A stretch of 11,330 nucleotides of DNA from Flavobacteriales bacterium (GTDB lineage Bacteria; Bacteroidota; Bacteroidia; Flavobacteriales_D; SKUL01). The notes beneath the pieces are model-generated. The model was not told the DNA's origin and did not search any database. It saw nothing but the letters and a program-made list of their open reading frames with translations. How positions within the stretch are numbered: the first letter of the stretch is position 1; every line of letters starts with the position of its first letter. Below are positions 1 to 6,878 of this stretch, piece after piece. The stretch spans positions 1 through 11,330 of the forward strand of contig SKUL01000281.1 of the NCBI GenBank assembly GCA_007129985.1. Reading direction: 5' to 3'. Position numbers and translations under genes: made by a program.

Positions 1-443
1 AATTCGTCGTAGAAGTAACCGGCGTCGGCAAACTCCAGATGATGCAAACGGGCAAACTCTTCGGCTCCGTTGCCAATCAGCATTACGTGGTCACTGTGAT
101 GCAAAATGGTTTCGGCGAGCACAATCGGGTTTTTTATTTGGCTGATGCCCGATACTGCCCCGGCTTCCAGGGTTCTTCCACACATGATGGCGGCGTCCAT
201 ATCGTGTGAGCCAATGTGGTTGAATACCGAGCCACGACCTGCATTGAATAACGGGTTGTTTTCCAATTCAGTCACTGCCTCTCGAACGGATTCCAGTGCA
301 GATCCGCCGCGCAGCAGCACTTCGTATCCAACACTCAACGCCCTGTCCAAACCCTCAATGTAAAGTGCTTCTCGCTCAGGTGACAATGAATCGCGGGGTA
401 TGGTTCCTGCCCCGCCGTGAATGGCAATGCCAAAAGGTTTCAT
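1..443 (-). CDS. Type-2 asparaginase / isoaspartyl peptidase (Ntn-hydrolase), N-terminal part
   Basis: This is the N-terminal 147 residues of a plant-type asparaginase / beta-aspartyl peptidase, which hydrolyses L-asparagine or isoaspartyl dipeptides; the rest lies beyond the left edge. The reading starts at the ATG at 443 (MKPFGIAIHGGAGTIPRD). The IHGGAG block at residues 8-13 is the family's N-terminal signature. It is followed by the conserved stretches NPLFNAGRGSVFN and DMDAAIM, then by a segment leading into the KNPI region. The autoproteolytic Thr that would start the beta chain is expected downstream and is not in the window, so activity cannot be judged. No signal peptide is visible, so a cytoplasmic location is likely. 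A Bacteroidota-type -7 box lies about 30 bases upstream. The family call is firm; the choice between asparaginase and isoaspartyl dipeptidase is open. Confidence 0.93.
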   Translation of the reverse strand, partial: MKPFGIAIHGGAGTIPRDSLSPEREALYIEGLDRALSVGYEVLLRGGSALESVREAVTELENNPLFNAGRGSVFNHIGSHDMDAAIMCGRTLEAGAVSGISQIKNPIVLAETILHHSDHVMLIGNGAEEFARLHHLEFADAGYFYDE

Positions 444-473
444 GTTCTGTTTTGGTTTTGCTTATGCTGCCGG

Positions 474-481
474 CAAATATA
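474..481 (-). promoter_or_regulatory. Putative -7 box of the asparaginase gene
   Basis: Read on the minus strand, the octamer is TATATTTG, an exact match to the Bacteroidota -7 consensus TANNTTTG. It would place transcription start near 467, about 24 bases before the ATG at 443. I see no good -33 TTTG/TTG element 19-21 bases upstream, so the call rests on the -7 box and its position. Confidence 0.5.
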
Positions 482-534
482 GCCTGTAAGAATGGTTGCG
501 ACCATGCATTGGCGCACGGACATAATAGAAACGA

Positions 535-563
535 AAAATCCCATCCGGGTCGGACGGGATTTT
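535..563 (-). terminator. Hairpin terminator after the small membrane-protein gene
   Basis: An almost perfect inverted repeat: 8 pairs (AAAATCCC with GGGATTTT), one A-C mismatch, 4 pairs (TCCG with CGGA) and a 3-base loop. It ends in a T-run on the minus strand (GGGATTTTT) and also in TTTT on the plus strand, so it could work in both directions. It lies 24 bases after the stop codon of the minus-strand small gene and upstream of the asparaginase promoter, so its natural role is to end the small gene's transcript and insulate the asparaginase gene. Confidence 0.75.
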
Positions 564-586
564 AGCGCCAGGGAATGGCTTATCTC

Positions 587-718
587 TTACGAGAAAAAGC
601 CGGCGATGCTCAAACCTGTTAAAAACAGGGCAATACCTATGCGGAAAATTTTGTGGCTGCTTATGTGGCTTTGCTGGGGTGCCCAACCTGCTGTTCTTGC
701 TTTCATGGCTCCTTGCAT
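587..718 (-). CDS. Small predicted single-pass membrane protein (43 aa)
   Basis: A short minus-strand reading frame of 43 codons from the ATG at 718, or 39 codons from an in-frame ATG at 706, ending in TAA at 587-589. I do not recognise a family. The N-terminal half is polar and basic. The C-terminal half is one hydrophobic helix (residues about 24-42, KIFRIGIALFLTGLSIAG) ending two residues before the stop, which suggests a small inner-membrane protein. Support for a real gene: the hydrophobic segment is well formed, a strong hairpin terminator follows 24 bases after the stop, and the divergent gap upstream has room for a promoter. AAGGAG sits only 2 bases before the ATG at 706, too close for a normal ribosome site, so 718 is preferred weakly. 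A longer frame on the plus strand covers the same bases but shows no recognisable protein. Confidence 0.5.
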   Translation of the reverse strand: MQGAMKARTAGWAPQQSHISSHKIFRIGIALFLTGLSIAGFFS

Positions 719-755
719 TTTGTGTTTGAATCCGAGTATACGCAGTTAAACACCT

Positions 756-763
756 GAAAGTTA
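756..763 (-). promoter_or_regulatory. Possible -7 box of the small membrane-protein gene
   Basis: On the minus strand this reads TAACTTTC, one mismatch from TANNTTTG, with a TTTC 21 bases upstream in the -33 position. It would give a leader of about 30 bases before the ATG at 718. The match is weak. Confidence 0.25.
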
Positions 764-791
764 CACATCACCGCATTGCACGCTGAAATCT

Positions 792-799
792 TAGCTTTG
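792..799 (+). promoter_or_regulatory. Putative -7 box of the polysaccharide operon
   Basis: TAGCTTTG matches the Bacteroidota -7 consensus TANNTTTG exactly and would start transcription near 806, about 12 bases before the ATG at 818. No TTTG is found at the standard 19-21 base spacing upstream, so the -33 half is missing or degenerate. The position supports 818, rather than an earlier TTG at 776, as the true start of the operon's first gene. Confidence 0.45.
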
Positions 800-817
800 T
801 GCTCTCCACAAAAAAGC

Positions 818-1999
818 ATGAACAAGGCAGATACATCGGCAATTCTCAAAAATGCTCTGCAATACGCATCAGGCTGTAAATATGCGGGATACGACCCTTA
901 CGATGCCTTGAATACCTCGTGGAGCGTTCTTCGAATAGGAAAGTGGCCGCCCGTTATGGCCATTCAGGTAATGAAACGCAATCCGGTAAACATTCGAAGT
1001 TTATTGGGCATCAAACCTGTGCAAAATGCCAAAGGTCTTGGTCTGTTTCTGGAAGCCCTGGCCGTTCTCGAAAAACAAAATCGGGGAACCTACGGCGAGC
1101 AGATACAGGAGCTGTTGTTGGCTTTAGAGAATACCTCCACACCCGGCTACTCCGGCACGTGCTGGGGATACCCTTTTGATTGGGCCAGTCCGGTGAAGGT
1201 GCTGCCCACGGGGTCGCCGACCATTGTAGCTACGGGCTTTGTCGCCAAGGGCTTGTACAAAGCCGCTACCTTAGGAGACTTTCCGCTGGCAGAGGAGCTT
1301 TTTCGAGGTATTGAGCCATTTATAATGAACGACTTACCTCGATTTGAAGACGAAACAGGCCTTTGCATCAGCTACAGTACTGTAAAAAAGGATTGCTGCT
1401 ACAACGCGACCATGCTCGCAGCTGGGTACTTTGCCCGGCTTTACCGTCTTTCCAGTAATGAGTCCCATCGAACATTGGCCATGCGCATCGCAGAATTTGT
1501 GGTACAAAGGCAACATTCCGACGGGCGGTGGGATTACAGCGTTGACCTTGACACAGGAAAAGTTCGCGTTCAAACCGACTTCCACCAAGGGTTTATTCTG
1601 GACAGCCTCATCGAGACCATGCAATACCTCGGTGAGCGTCCGCAGCATTGGATGGAGGCCCTTACCCGCGGAGCAGACTTTTACTTTGAGCTGCAATTCG
1701 CCATCAACGGACGAAGCTATTTCCGATTGCCACGGCGCTTTCCTACCGATGTACACCATCAGGCCCAGGGAATCATCACGGCATGCAGGCTCAAAAACAT
1801 GGGCAGAGATGAATCTGACAAAGCTCACCGCATGACCGATTGGGCATTGAAACACCTCTACGACGGTAAAGGCTCTTTTTATTACCGCCACTTTGCCTGG
1901 TTTACCGACAAAACCCGTTACATGCGTTGGGGGCAGGCCTGGATGACACTTGCCCTTGCACTTTACCACACAAGCTATGCACAAGACCAACCGGAATAA
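818..1999 (+). CDS. Putative (alpha/alpha)-toroid protein of a polysaccharide locus, unknown activity
   Basis: A 393-residue protein with no signal peptide or membrane helix, so probably cytoplasmic. It looks like an (alpha/alpha)6 toroid of the six-hairpin glycosidase / epimerase / lyase type: repeated amphipathic helix pairs separated by conserved aromatic and acidic loops. Visible loop motifs are GYSGTCWGYPFDW (about 110-122), SPTIVATGF (133-141), HSDGRWDYSVD (233-243), DFHQGFILDSL (254-264), DVHHQAQGI (311-319) and RYMRWGQAWM (367-376). Their Trp, Asp, His and Arg residues are typical of carbohydrate-binding clefts. Proteins of this kind near exopolysaccharide genes are, as I recall, sometimes mislabelled delta-aminolevulinic acid dehydratase; nothing here supports that name. 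It heads a plus-strand operon with two glycosyl-transfer genes and a Wzi-type gene, which suggests polymer modification or trimming. The next gene starts 23 bases before this one ends. The real reaction is unknown. Confidence 0.8.
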   Translation: MNKADTSAILKNALQYASGCKYAGYDPYDALNTSWSVLRIGKWPPVMAIQVMKRNPVNIRSLLGIKPVQNAKGLGLFLEALAVLEKQNRGTYGEQIQELLLALENTSTPGYSGTCWGYPFDWASPVKVLPTGSPTIVATGFVAKGLYKAATLGDFPLAEELFRGIEPFIMNDLPRFEDETGLCISYSTVKKDCCYNATMLAAGYFARLYRLSSNESHRTLAMRIAEFVVQRQHSDGRWDYSVDLDTGKVRVQTDFHQGFILDSLIETMQYLGERPQHWMEALTRGADFYFELQFAINGRSYFRLPRRFPTDVHHQAQGIITACRLKNMGRDESDKAHRMTDWALKHLYDGKGSFYYRHFAWFTDKTRYMRWGQAWMTLALALYHTSYAQDQPE

Positions 2000-3083
2000 G
2001 CGCATTCTCTTGTACGTAGGGCATCCCGCGCACTACCACAACCTGAAATGGGTAGCAAAGTCGCTCAAAGATGAGGGCGTCGAGGTGCTGTTTGTGGCGC
2101 GTCAAAAAGATGTGCTTTTCAAACTGATGGATAACTGTCCTTTTGAAACCGTTTTTCTACCGGCCCGCGAAGGCGACAGCAAGTTGGGGCTCATCCAATC
2201 TGTGCTGCAACGAGAGTGGAAAATGCTCACCGTCATCCGGAGATTCAGGCCCGATATCATGGCCGGAACCGACATTGTGATTGCGCATTTGGGCAGCTTG
2301 TTGGGTATTCCATCGGTGTTGATTAACGAAGACGACCTCGACCAGGTGCCGCTCTTTGCGCGCTATGGAGTGCGCTTTTGTTCGCTCAATCTGGCGCCTT
2401 CTGTGTGTCGCGTGGCAGGCTATGAGCACAAAACACTTTTGTACGACAGCTACCACGAACTGGCCTATCTGCATCCGGAACTTTTTGCTCCCGACAAGGA
2501 ACAGATAAGACCCTACATCCATGCCGACGAACCTTATTTCATTCTGCGCTTTGCAAGTCTCACGGCCCACCACGACGATGGCAAAAAAGGCATTACCGAC
2601 GACCTTGCCCATGAATTGATTGCCATGCTCAATAACCACGGACGCGTGTACATTACATCCGAACGTGCTCTTCCCGAAAGTCTTGAGCAATACCGCACGT
2701 CCATTCCACCAGAGGTAATGCACCACGCCATGGCTTTTGCGGAGCTATACATTGGCGACAGTCAAACCATGGCGGCCGAAGCAGCAGTGCTCGGAACACC
2801 CTCGGTGCGCTTCAACGATTTTGTGGGTAAATTGAGCTACCTCGATGAACTGGAGCAGAAGTACGCACTGACCATTGGAATTCCCACCCATGAGCCTGAG
2901 CGCCTCCTTCAGGTAGTGGGGGATATGCTGCGCGACCCGCAATTGAAGGATAGTTGGTCTGCCCGAAGATTGCAGATGTTGAGCGAAAAAAAGAACCTGG
3001 CCGCTTTATGGACAAATGTCTTGCTTCATTATCCTTATCAGCAAGAATTCAGTGGCTTGAGGCCTGCCTTTCCGAACGGTTAA
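1977..3083 (+). CDS. DUF354-like / GT-B fold glycosyltransferase-like protein
   Basis: A 368-residue soluble protein resembling the DUF354 family, whose fold is the two-Rossmann GT-B type shared with UDP-GlcNAc 2-epimerase and MurG-like enzymes. The N-terminal Rossmann half begins at about residue 9 with RILLYVGHPAHYHNLKWVA, where the short loop carries His residues. The acidic linker NEDDLDQ lies near 117-123. The C-terminal half has the nucleotide-sugar binding segment DSQTMAAEAAVLGTPSVRFN (about 261-280), the DUF354 hallmark of Ser/Thr-Met followed by an EAA..GTP turn. The ATG at 1977 is chosen over an upstream TTG at 1950 because the Rossmann strand begins soon after it. It overlaps the preceding gene by 23 bases, so the two are probably translationally coupled. 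In this operon a glycosyltransferase or sugar-nucleotide epimerase role in surface polysaccharide synthesis is likely; substrate unknown. Confidence 0.82.
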   Translation: MHKTNRNKRILLYVGHPAHYHNLKWVAKSLKDEGVEVLFVARQKDVLFKLMDNCPFETVFLPAREGDSKLGLIQSVLQREWKMLTVIRRFRPDIMAGTDIVIAHLGSLLGIPSVLINEDDLDQVPLFARYGVRFCSLNLAPSVCRVAGYEHKTLLYDSYHELAYLHPELFAPDKEQIRPYIHADEPYFILRFASLTAHHDDGKKGITDDLAHELIAMLNNHGRVYITSERALPESLEQYRTSIPPEVMHHAMAFAELYIGDSQTMAAEAAVLGTPSVRFNDFVGKLSYLDELEQKYALTIGIPTHEPERLLQVVGDMLRDPQLKDSWSARRLQMLSEKKNLAALWTNVLLHYPYQQEFSGLRPAFPNG

Positions 3084-3184
3084 TTAGATTGTTAAAAACT
3101 TTTAACCCCGCTCTTCAGAAGGCTCGTAGAGGTCGGTACTTTTAGTCACTCGACCTAACCTAACCAAACCGTCCAAGCCAGGCC
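3084..3184 (+). other. Intra-operon gap with palindrome and short repeats
   Basis: This 101-base gap is the only real spacing between the first three operon genes. It holds a 7-bp AT-rich palindrome with a 2-base loop (GTTAAAA at 3091-3097, TTTTAAC at 3100-3106) just after the stop codon. It also has a second inverted repeat (AGGTCG at 3130-3135, CGACCT at 3151-3156) and a tandem CCTAACCTAACC at 3154-3165. TACTTTTA at 3137-3144 is one mismatch from a -7 box, so an internal promoter for the sugar-transferase gene is possible but weak. No reading frame of interest fits here. Confidence 0.35.
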
Positions 3185-4216
3185 ATGAGATTTTCAGCCC
3201 ACGCAAGCAGAGGATTATCACATGAAGTATTTGAATTTGCTCGTCCTTTTTTAGGCAAAAATAAAGTGACGCTGCTGCACACCACAAACCGAAAGGATTT
3301 GGAGAGAATCACTGAGAATTCCAATGTAGTGGTGAATACGGCTCGTGTAAATGACATTCGCGGTATCAATCACTTCTTCAGATTGGTGAATGAAAATCTT
3401 AACAACGGTGGACGATTTATTGGGTGTATGGAAACGCTTGAGAATCGTAAAGAGCGCCTGCACAAGAAATACCCTCCTGTGCTGAACAAGCTGTATTACA
3501 CGGCTGACTTTGTGTTGAAGCGTATTTTTCCAAAACTTTCGTTTACGCGGGGGATATACTTCAGTCTTACCGGCGGACGAAACCGCGCCCTCTCCAAAGC
3601 CGAGGTTTTAGGGCGTTTGGTGTATTGCGGTTACAGCATTGAAGCGGTAAAAGTGATTGACAACCTGATGTATTTTGCGGTGAGCAAAAAGGGGCAGCCG
3701 CTCAATGAACCCGAACCAAGCACGGGGCTTCTACTCAAAATAGGCCGCATTGGCAAAAACGGAAAGCGTATTACGGTGTACAAGTTCAGAACTATGCATC
3801 CTTACGCTCAGTACATCCAGGAGTACGTGTACGAACAAAACAACCTGCAGGCCGGTGGGAAATTCAGCAATGATTTCCGCATTACGAAGTGGGGTAGGTT
3901 TATGCGGCGCTTTTGGATTGATGAGATTCCGATGATATGGAATATTTTGCGCGGCGACCTCAAAATTGTGGGTGTTCGTCCGCTTAGCGACCACTACCTC
4001 AGCCTCTACTCGGAAGAGCATAAGCAGGTTCGGCTTCAGGGAAAGCCCGGCTTGATTCCGCCGTTTTACGCTGATATGCCTCACAATTTGCAGGAAATCA
4101 TGGAGTCGGAGGCGCGATACATCAAGGCTTATTTAAAATCGCCTATTACCACCGATTTCAACTACGGTTTCAAAGCGTTTAATAATATTGTGCTGAGAAA
4201 AGCACGAAGCGCTTGA
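3185..4216 (+). CDS. Polyprenyl-phosphate sugar (phosphoglycosyl) transferase, flavobacterial-type architecture
   Basis: A 343-residue enzyme whose C-terminal half is a bacterial sugar transferase (PF02397 type), which moves a sugar-1-phosphate from a nucleotide sugar to undecaprenyl phosphate at the inner membrane to begin polysaccharide repeat-unit assembly. Hallmarks: GRIGKNGKRITVYKFRTM (187-204), the catalytic Asp-Glu pair in WIDEIPMIWNILRGDLK (244-260, D246-E247), IVGVRPLS (261-268) and KPGLIPP (287-293). The N-terminal half is not the usual membrane domain. Residues about 47-82, with VNDIRGINHFF and LNNGGRFIG, look like the late strands of a methyltransferase-type fold, followed by a basic, only mildly hydrophobic stretch (100-150). 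The typical hydrophobic re-entrant helix just before the GR.GK motif is missing. The ATG at 3185 is the first possible start after an in-frame stop. Its last codons overlap the TTG start of the next gene. Confidence 0.9.
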   Translation: MRFSAHASRGLSHEVFEFARPFLGKNKVTLLHTTNRKDLERITENSNVVVNTARVNDIRGINHFFRLVNENLNNGGRFIGCMETLENRKERLHKKYPPVLNKLYYTADFVLKRIFPKLSFTRGIYFSLTGGRNRALSKAEVLGRLVYCGYSIEAVKVIDNLMYFAVSKKGQPLNEPEPSTGLLLKIGRIGKNGKRITVYKFRTMHPYAQYIQEYVYEQNNLQAGGKFSNDFRITKWGRFMRRFWIDEIPMIWNILRGDLKIVGVRPLSDHYLSLYSEEHKQVRLQGKPGLIPPFYADMPHNLQEIMESEARYIKAYLKSPITTDFNYGFKAFNNIVLRKARSA

Positions 4217-5835
4217 AACTGTTTCGCATCCTCATCATCACTGCACTGAGTCTGCCCTTCATTACGCAGGCGCAGTTTGTGTATCAGCCGGTATCAACCA
4301 CGGTGTACGATTTTGTGGACGAGCTGGCCAACCTCAAACTCATCGAGGTAAACAGTGCCATCAAGCCTTATTCGCGGGAGCGCATATCAGAGTGGCTCCA
4401 CGCGGTGCAGGATTCACTCACGCACGAGCTCAATCGCCGGCAAAGACAGGAACTGGAGTATTACCTACGTGATTTTGGCAAGGAAACACACGTTGGAAAA
4501 GATTGGAACCGCCGCTGGGATTTGTTCTACCACAGTGATTCAACTTTCAAGGTGACGGTGAATCCTTTAGGCGGAGGAATGGGCTGGCTGAACGAAAACG
4601 GGCTTGTGTTTCAGCGTACCATCGGTGGTGAAGCATGGGCTACTTTCGGCAAAAACCTTGGGGCTTATGTCCGTCTGCGCGATAGTGGTGTGAATGAGAT
4701 TCTCAGCGCGCATCACCATCTCACTGTTCTTCCGGGCCAAAATTTTAAATACAATCAGGGTGAGTTTATTGGCGGTCAGCGAAGTGATTTCAGCGAAATC
4801 ATGGCCGGCATTCATTATAGCTGGAACTGGGGAAGTATCGGTTTGGTGAAAGACCGTCCACAGTGGGGAAACACCTACCGCCACGCCAACATCCTCTCGG
4901 GGCGAGCACCATCGTTTGTATATCTCGATTTTAAACTGAACCCTGTTCACTGGTTTGAATTCAACTACATACACGGATGGCTGGTGAGTGAAGAAATTGA
5001 CAGCGCCCGCACCTATCTCACGCCCCACGGACAGCGGCAAGTGTTTATGAACAAGAACATAGCCATCAACATGTTCACCATTAAGCCGGTAAAAAACCTG
5101 TTTGTGTCGGTGGGTAATTCCATGATTTACAGCGAAACGGGTTTACAGCCGCTGTACTTTATTCCGTTTATGTTTTTCAGGGCGGTTGACCATACCTACA
5201 GCGGCGCCGGTAGCAGTCAGGTGGGGCAAAATGCGCAGATGTTTGCCGATATCAGCGTGCGGAGCCTCAAGAAAATTCACTGGTATGCAACGTGGTTTTT
5301 GGATGAATTGAGCATCCGAAACCTCACCGATTCCGAAATGCATACCAATATCTGGAGTATCAAAACAGGAGCGAGGTACAGCAATATCCTTCCGAACCTT
5401 GATGTCACCGCCGAATATACGCGTACCTATCCCTGGACCTATCGCCATCAGATTGCCAGCACCACCTACGAAAGCAATCGCTACAACCTTGGGCACTACC
5501 TCGGTGAAAACGGGCAGGAGCTATATGCCGAAATCAGCTATCGGCCCATCCGACGTTTCAGAACTTCGCTCTATTCTGTGTGGGCAGAAAAAGGACCAGC
5601 CCACGTGTACGATATCGTTTTTGGTAATGCCAACGTCATGGGGCTGGAGTTCATGGAATTTGTTGACTGGAAGTCTTGGGAAATCGGACTGCGCGTTGAC
5701 TACGAGGTAGTACACGATGCACGATTATTTCTGAGCGGGGTGTACCGAAATGTGAGTGGAAACGACCACTATGCACACCCTTTCCTGATGGGTGAAACCG
5801 TGACCATTCAGGCGGGAGCTTATTTCGGGTTTTAA
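4213..5835 (+). CDS. Wzi-family capsule-assembly outer-membrane barrel protein
   Basis: A 540-residue exported protein. The N-terminus (KLFRILIITALSLPFITQA, then QF) is a typical signal peptide with cleavage expected after Ala20. It is followed by a short helical region (about 32-75) characteristic of Wzi-like proteins, then many alternating-hydrophobicity strands ending in Phe (AGAYFGF), the usual terminus of an outer-membrane barrel. Wzi of E. coli (about 480 residues) is a lectin-like barrel that anchors capsule at the cell surface; the same role is likely here. The start is the TTG at 4213, overlapping the upstream TGA (TTGA). No ATG, GTG or other start would keep the signal peptide, so TTG is almost forced. 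Only two bases separate its stop from that of the convergent gene. It closes the polysaccharide operon, and no terminator hairpin is visible. Confidence 0.88.
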   Translation: MKLFRILIITALSLPFITQAQFVYQPVSTTVYDFVDELANLKLIEVNSAIKPYSRERISEWLHAVQDSLTHELNRRQRQELEYYLRDFGKETHVGKDWNRRWDLFYHSDSTFKVTVNPLGGGMGWLNENGLVFQRTIGGEAWATFGKNLGAYVRLRDSGVNEILSAHHHLTVLPGQNFKYNQGEFIGGQRSDFSEIMAGIHYSWNWGSIGLVKDRPQWGNTYRHANILSGRAPSFVYLDFKLNPVHWFEFNYIHGWLVSEEIDSARTYLTPHGQRQVFMNKNIAINMFTIKPVKNLFVSVGNSMIYSETGLQPLYFIPFMFFRAVDHTYSGAGSSQVGQNAQMFADISVRSLKKIHWYATWFLDELSIRNLTDSEMHTNIWSIKTGARYSNILPNLDVTAEYTRTYPWTYRHQIASTTYESNRYNLGHYLGENGQELYAEISYRPIRRFRTSLYSVWAEKGPAHVYDIVFGNANVMGLEFMEFVDWKSWEIGLRVDYEVVHDARLFLSGVYRNVSGNDHYAHPFLMGETVTIQAGAYFGF

Positions 5836-5837
5836 CC

Positions 5838-6857
5838 TTAGTGGGTGAGGTACTGAAGCTGGAACAGTTGAAGTTGCAGCTCATACATGCGCATCATGGC
5901 ACGCATAAGCTCATCTTCGCGCTTTTTACGCGATTTGAATCCTTTTACCGGCTTCAGTTTGTCCCCCAAATCAAGCTCGTTGGGAGAAACCTTGTCGCTT
6001 TTACCTGATTTTTTCTTGTTCTTCTTTCTTTTCCGCTCCGGAAAATCATCCTCGGTGCGGTTAAAGTTGTAACGCAAGCCAATGGTAGCAAAAGCGTACT
6101 TGTCCCGTGCCGAGCGGTCGCGTGCCCAGGTTTCAAGTCGGTCGGTCATTACGTTGTTGAGCGTAACCTGAGCGTTTACATCAAGCCGGTGGTTGAGCAT
6201 GTAGCCTGCGGTAAGTCCCACCGGAATGTTCATGGTGCGAGCCATCGGGGCACGTTCCATATTCTGGTAGCGTTGTGTGGCCGGTTCATCCTGGGTGGTG
6301 TATCCTTCAAAATCGCGCACCAATTCCGGCCCTTCGCCCCAAAAACTTAGAGAGCGGTAAAAGGTGACACCTCCACCAATCTCCGCGAGCAGATAAAACC
6401 GCCCATTGTGATCGGGTTTGGAAACAGCACCCACCAAATCAAAGCTCAGCATAAGGTTGATGGCCTGATAGTCCGTTTCAAATCGCACGTGGGGAGATTC
6501 ATTTCCTACTGCACGCCCGCCGTTCAGGGTTCCTTTGTCGAACTGAAGTTTGGCAGCCAGTCCATACTTGATTTCGCGCCGCGCAAACACGCTCCAGTTG
6601 TAACCGGTATTTCCGCTCAACTGGTCAAGTGGTGGAGCAAATTTGTAAGCAGCCAAATCTCCCATGAACCAGCTCACACCCACATTCGCCCCAAGAGAGA
6701 AACCGTTGAAAATTTTGGGAGGCTGCCCGCCTGGCTTTTTTTGCAGCAGCAAAGAGTACTTTGTGAGGTCTGTTTCATTAGCGGGATTGTGTGGCTCCGA
6801 AAAGCCGTAAGTTGCACACAAGCAAACGGATAGTGCGGTGAGGGTGAGGCGACGCAT
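5838..6857 (-). CDS. Outer-membrane beta-barrel protein with basic C-terminal tail
   Basis: A 339-residue exported protein. MRRLTLTALSVCLCATYGFS is a signal peptide. The mature part is made of alternating strands with aromatic girdles (FSLGANVGVSWFMGDL near 53-68, FYLLAEIGGGVTFYRS near 154-169, NIPVGLTAGYMLNHRLDVNA near 210-229), typical of the small porin / OmpA-like barrels of Bacteroidota. The last strand, YAFATIGLRYNF, ends at about residue 265. About 74 more residues follow, which is unusual: a Lys/Arg-rich stretch (275-313, including KRKKNKKKSGK), then a Met/Leu/Gln-rich segment likely to be helical (about 315-336). The ATG at 6857 is preferred over 6875 because it begins the signal peptide and because the putative promoter would start transcription close to 6872. 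Function unknown. Confidence 0.82.
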   Translation of the reverse strand: MRRLTLTALSVCLCATYGFSEPHNPANETDLTKYSLLLQKKPGGQPPKIFNGFSLGANVGVSWFMGDLAAYKFAPPLDQLSGNTGYNWSVFARREIKYGLAAKLQFDKGTLNGGRAVGNESPHVRFETDYQAINLMLSFDLVGAVSKPDHNGRFYLLAEIGGGVTFYRSLSFWGEGPELVRDFEGYTTQDEPATQRYQNMERAPMARTMNIPVGLTAGYMLNHRLDVNAQVTLNNVMTDRLETWARDRSARDKYAFATIGLRYNFNRTEDDFPERKRKKNKKKSGKSDKVSPNELDLGDKLKPVKGFKSRKKREDELMRAMMRMYELQLQLFQLQYLTH

Positions 6858-6878
6858 AGGGAAACAGATTGGCATGTT

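Noticed and set aside
492..749. Plus-strand 85-codon frame with a hydrophobic C-terminal half, across the small minus-strand gene
   Set aside because: It starts inside the asparaginase promoter region, runs through the terminator hairpin and has no family resemblance; the minus-strand frame ending before the terminator is the better explanation.
1334..2005. Long minus-strand open frame of 223 codons opposite the toroid-like gene
   Set aside because: It is antisense to a gene with clear conserved motifs, has no recognisable domain and shows the Cys/Val/Gly-rich composition of a shadow frame.
2157..2726. Minus-strand open frame of 189 codons opposite the DUF354-like gene
   Set aside because: Antisense shadow; the plus strand carries the DUF354 hallmark segment over the same bases.
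2954..3145. Plus-strand frame in phase with the sugar transferase, considered as its lost N-terminus
   Set aside because: Stops at 3143 and again at about 3161 separate it from the ATG at 3185, its first part lies within the DUF354-like gene, and its protein shows no sugar-transferase similarity.
3154..3171. Telomere-like AACCT repeats or possible small CRISPR-like array
   Set aside because: Only two to three units without spacers; too short to be an array and explained as chance low complexity.
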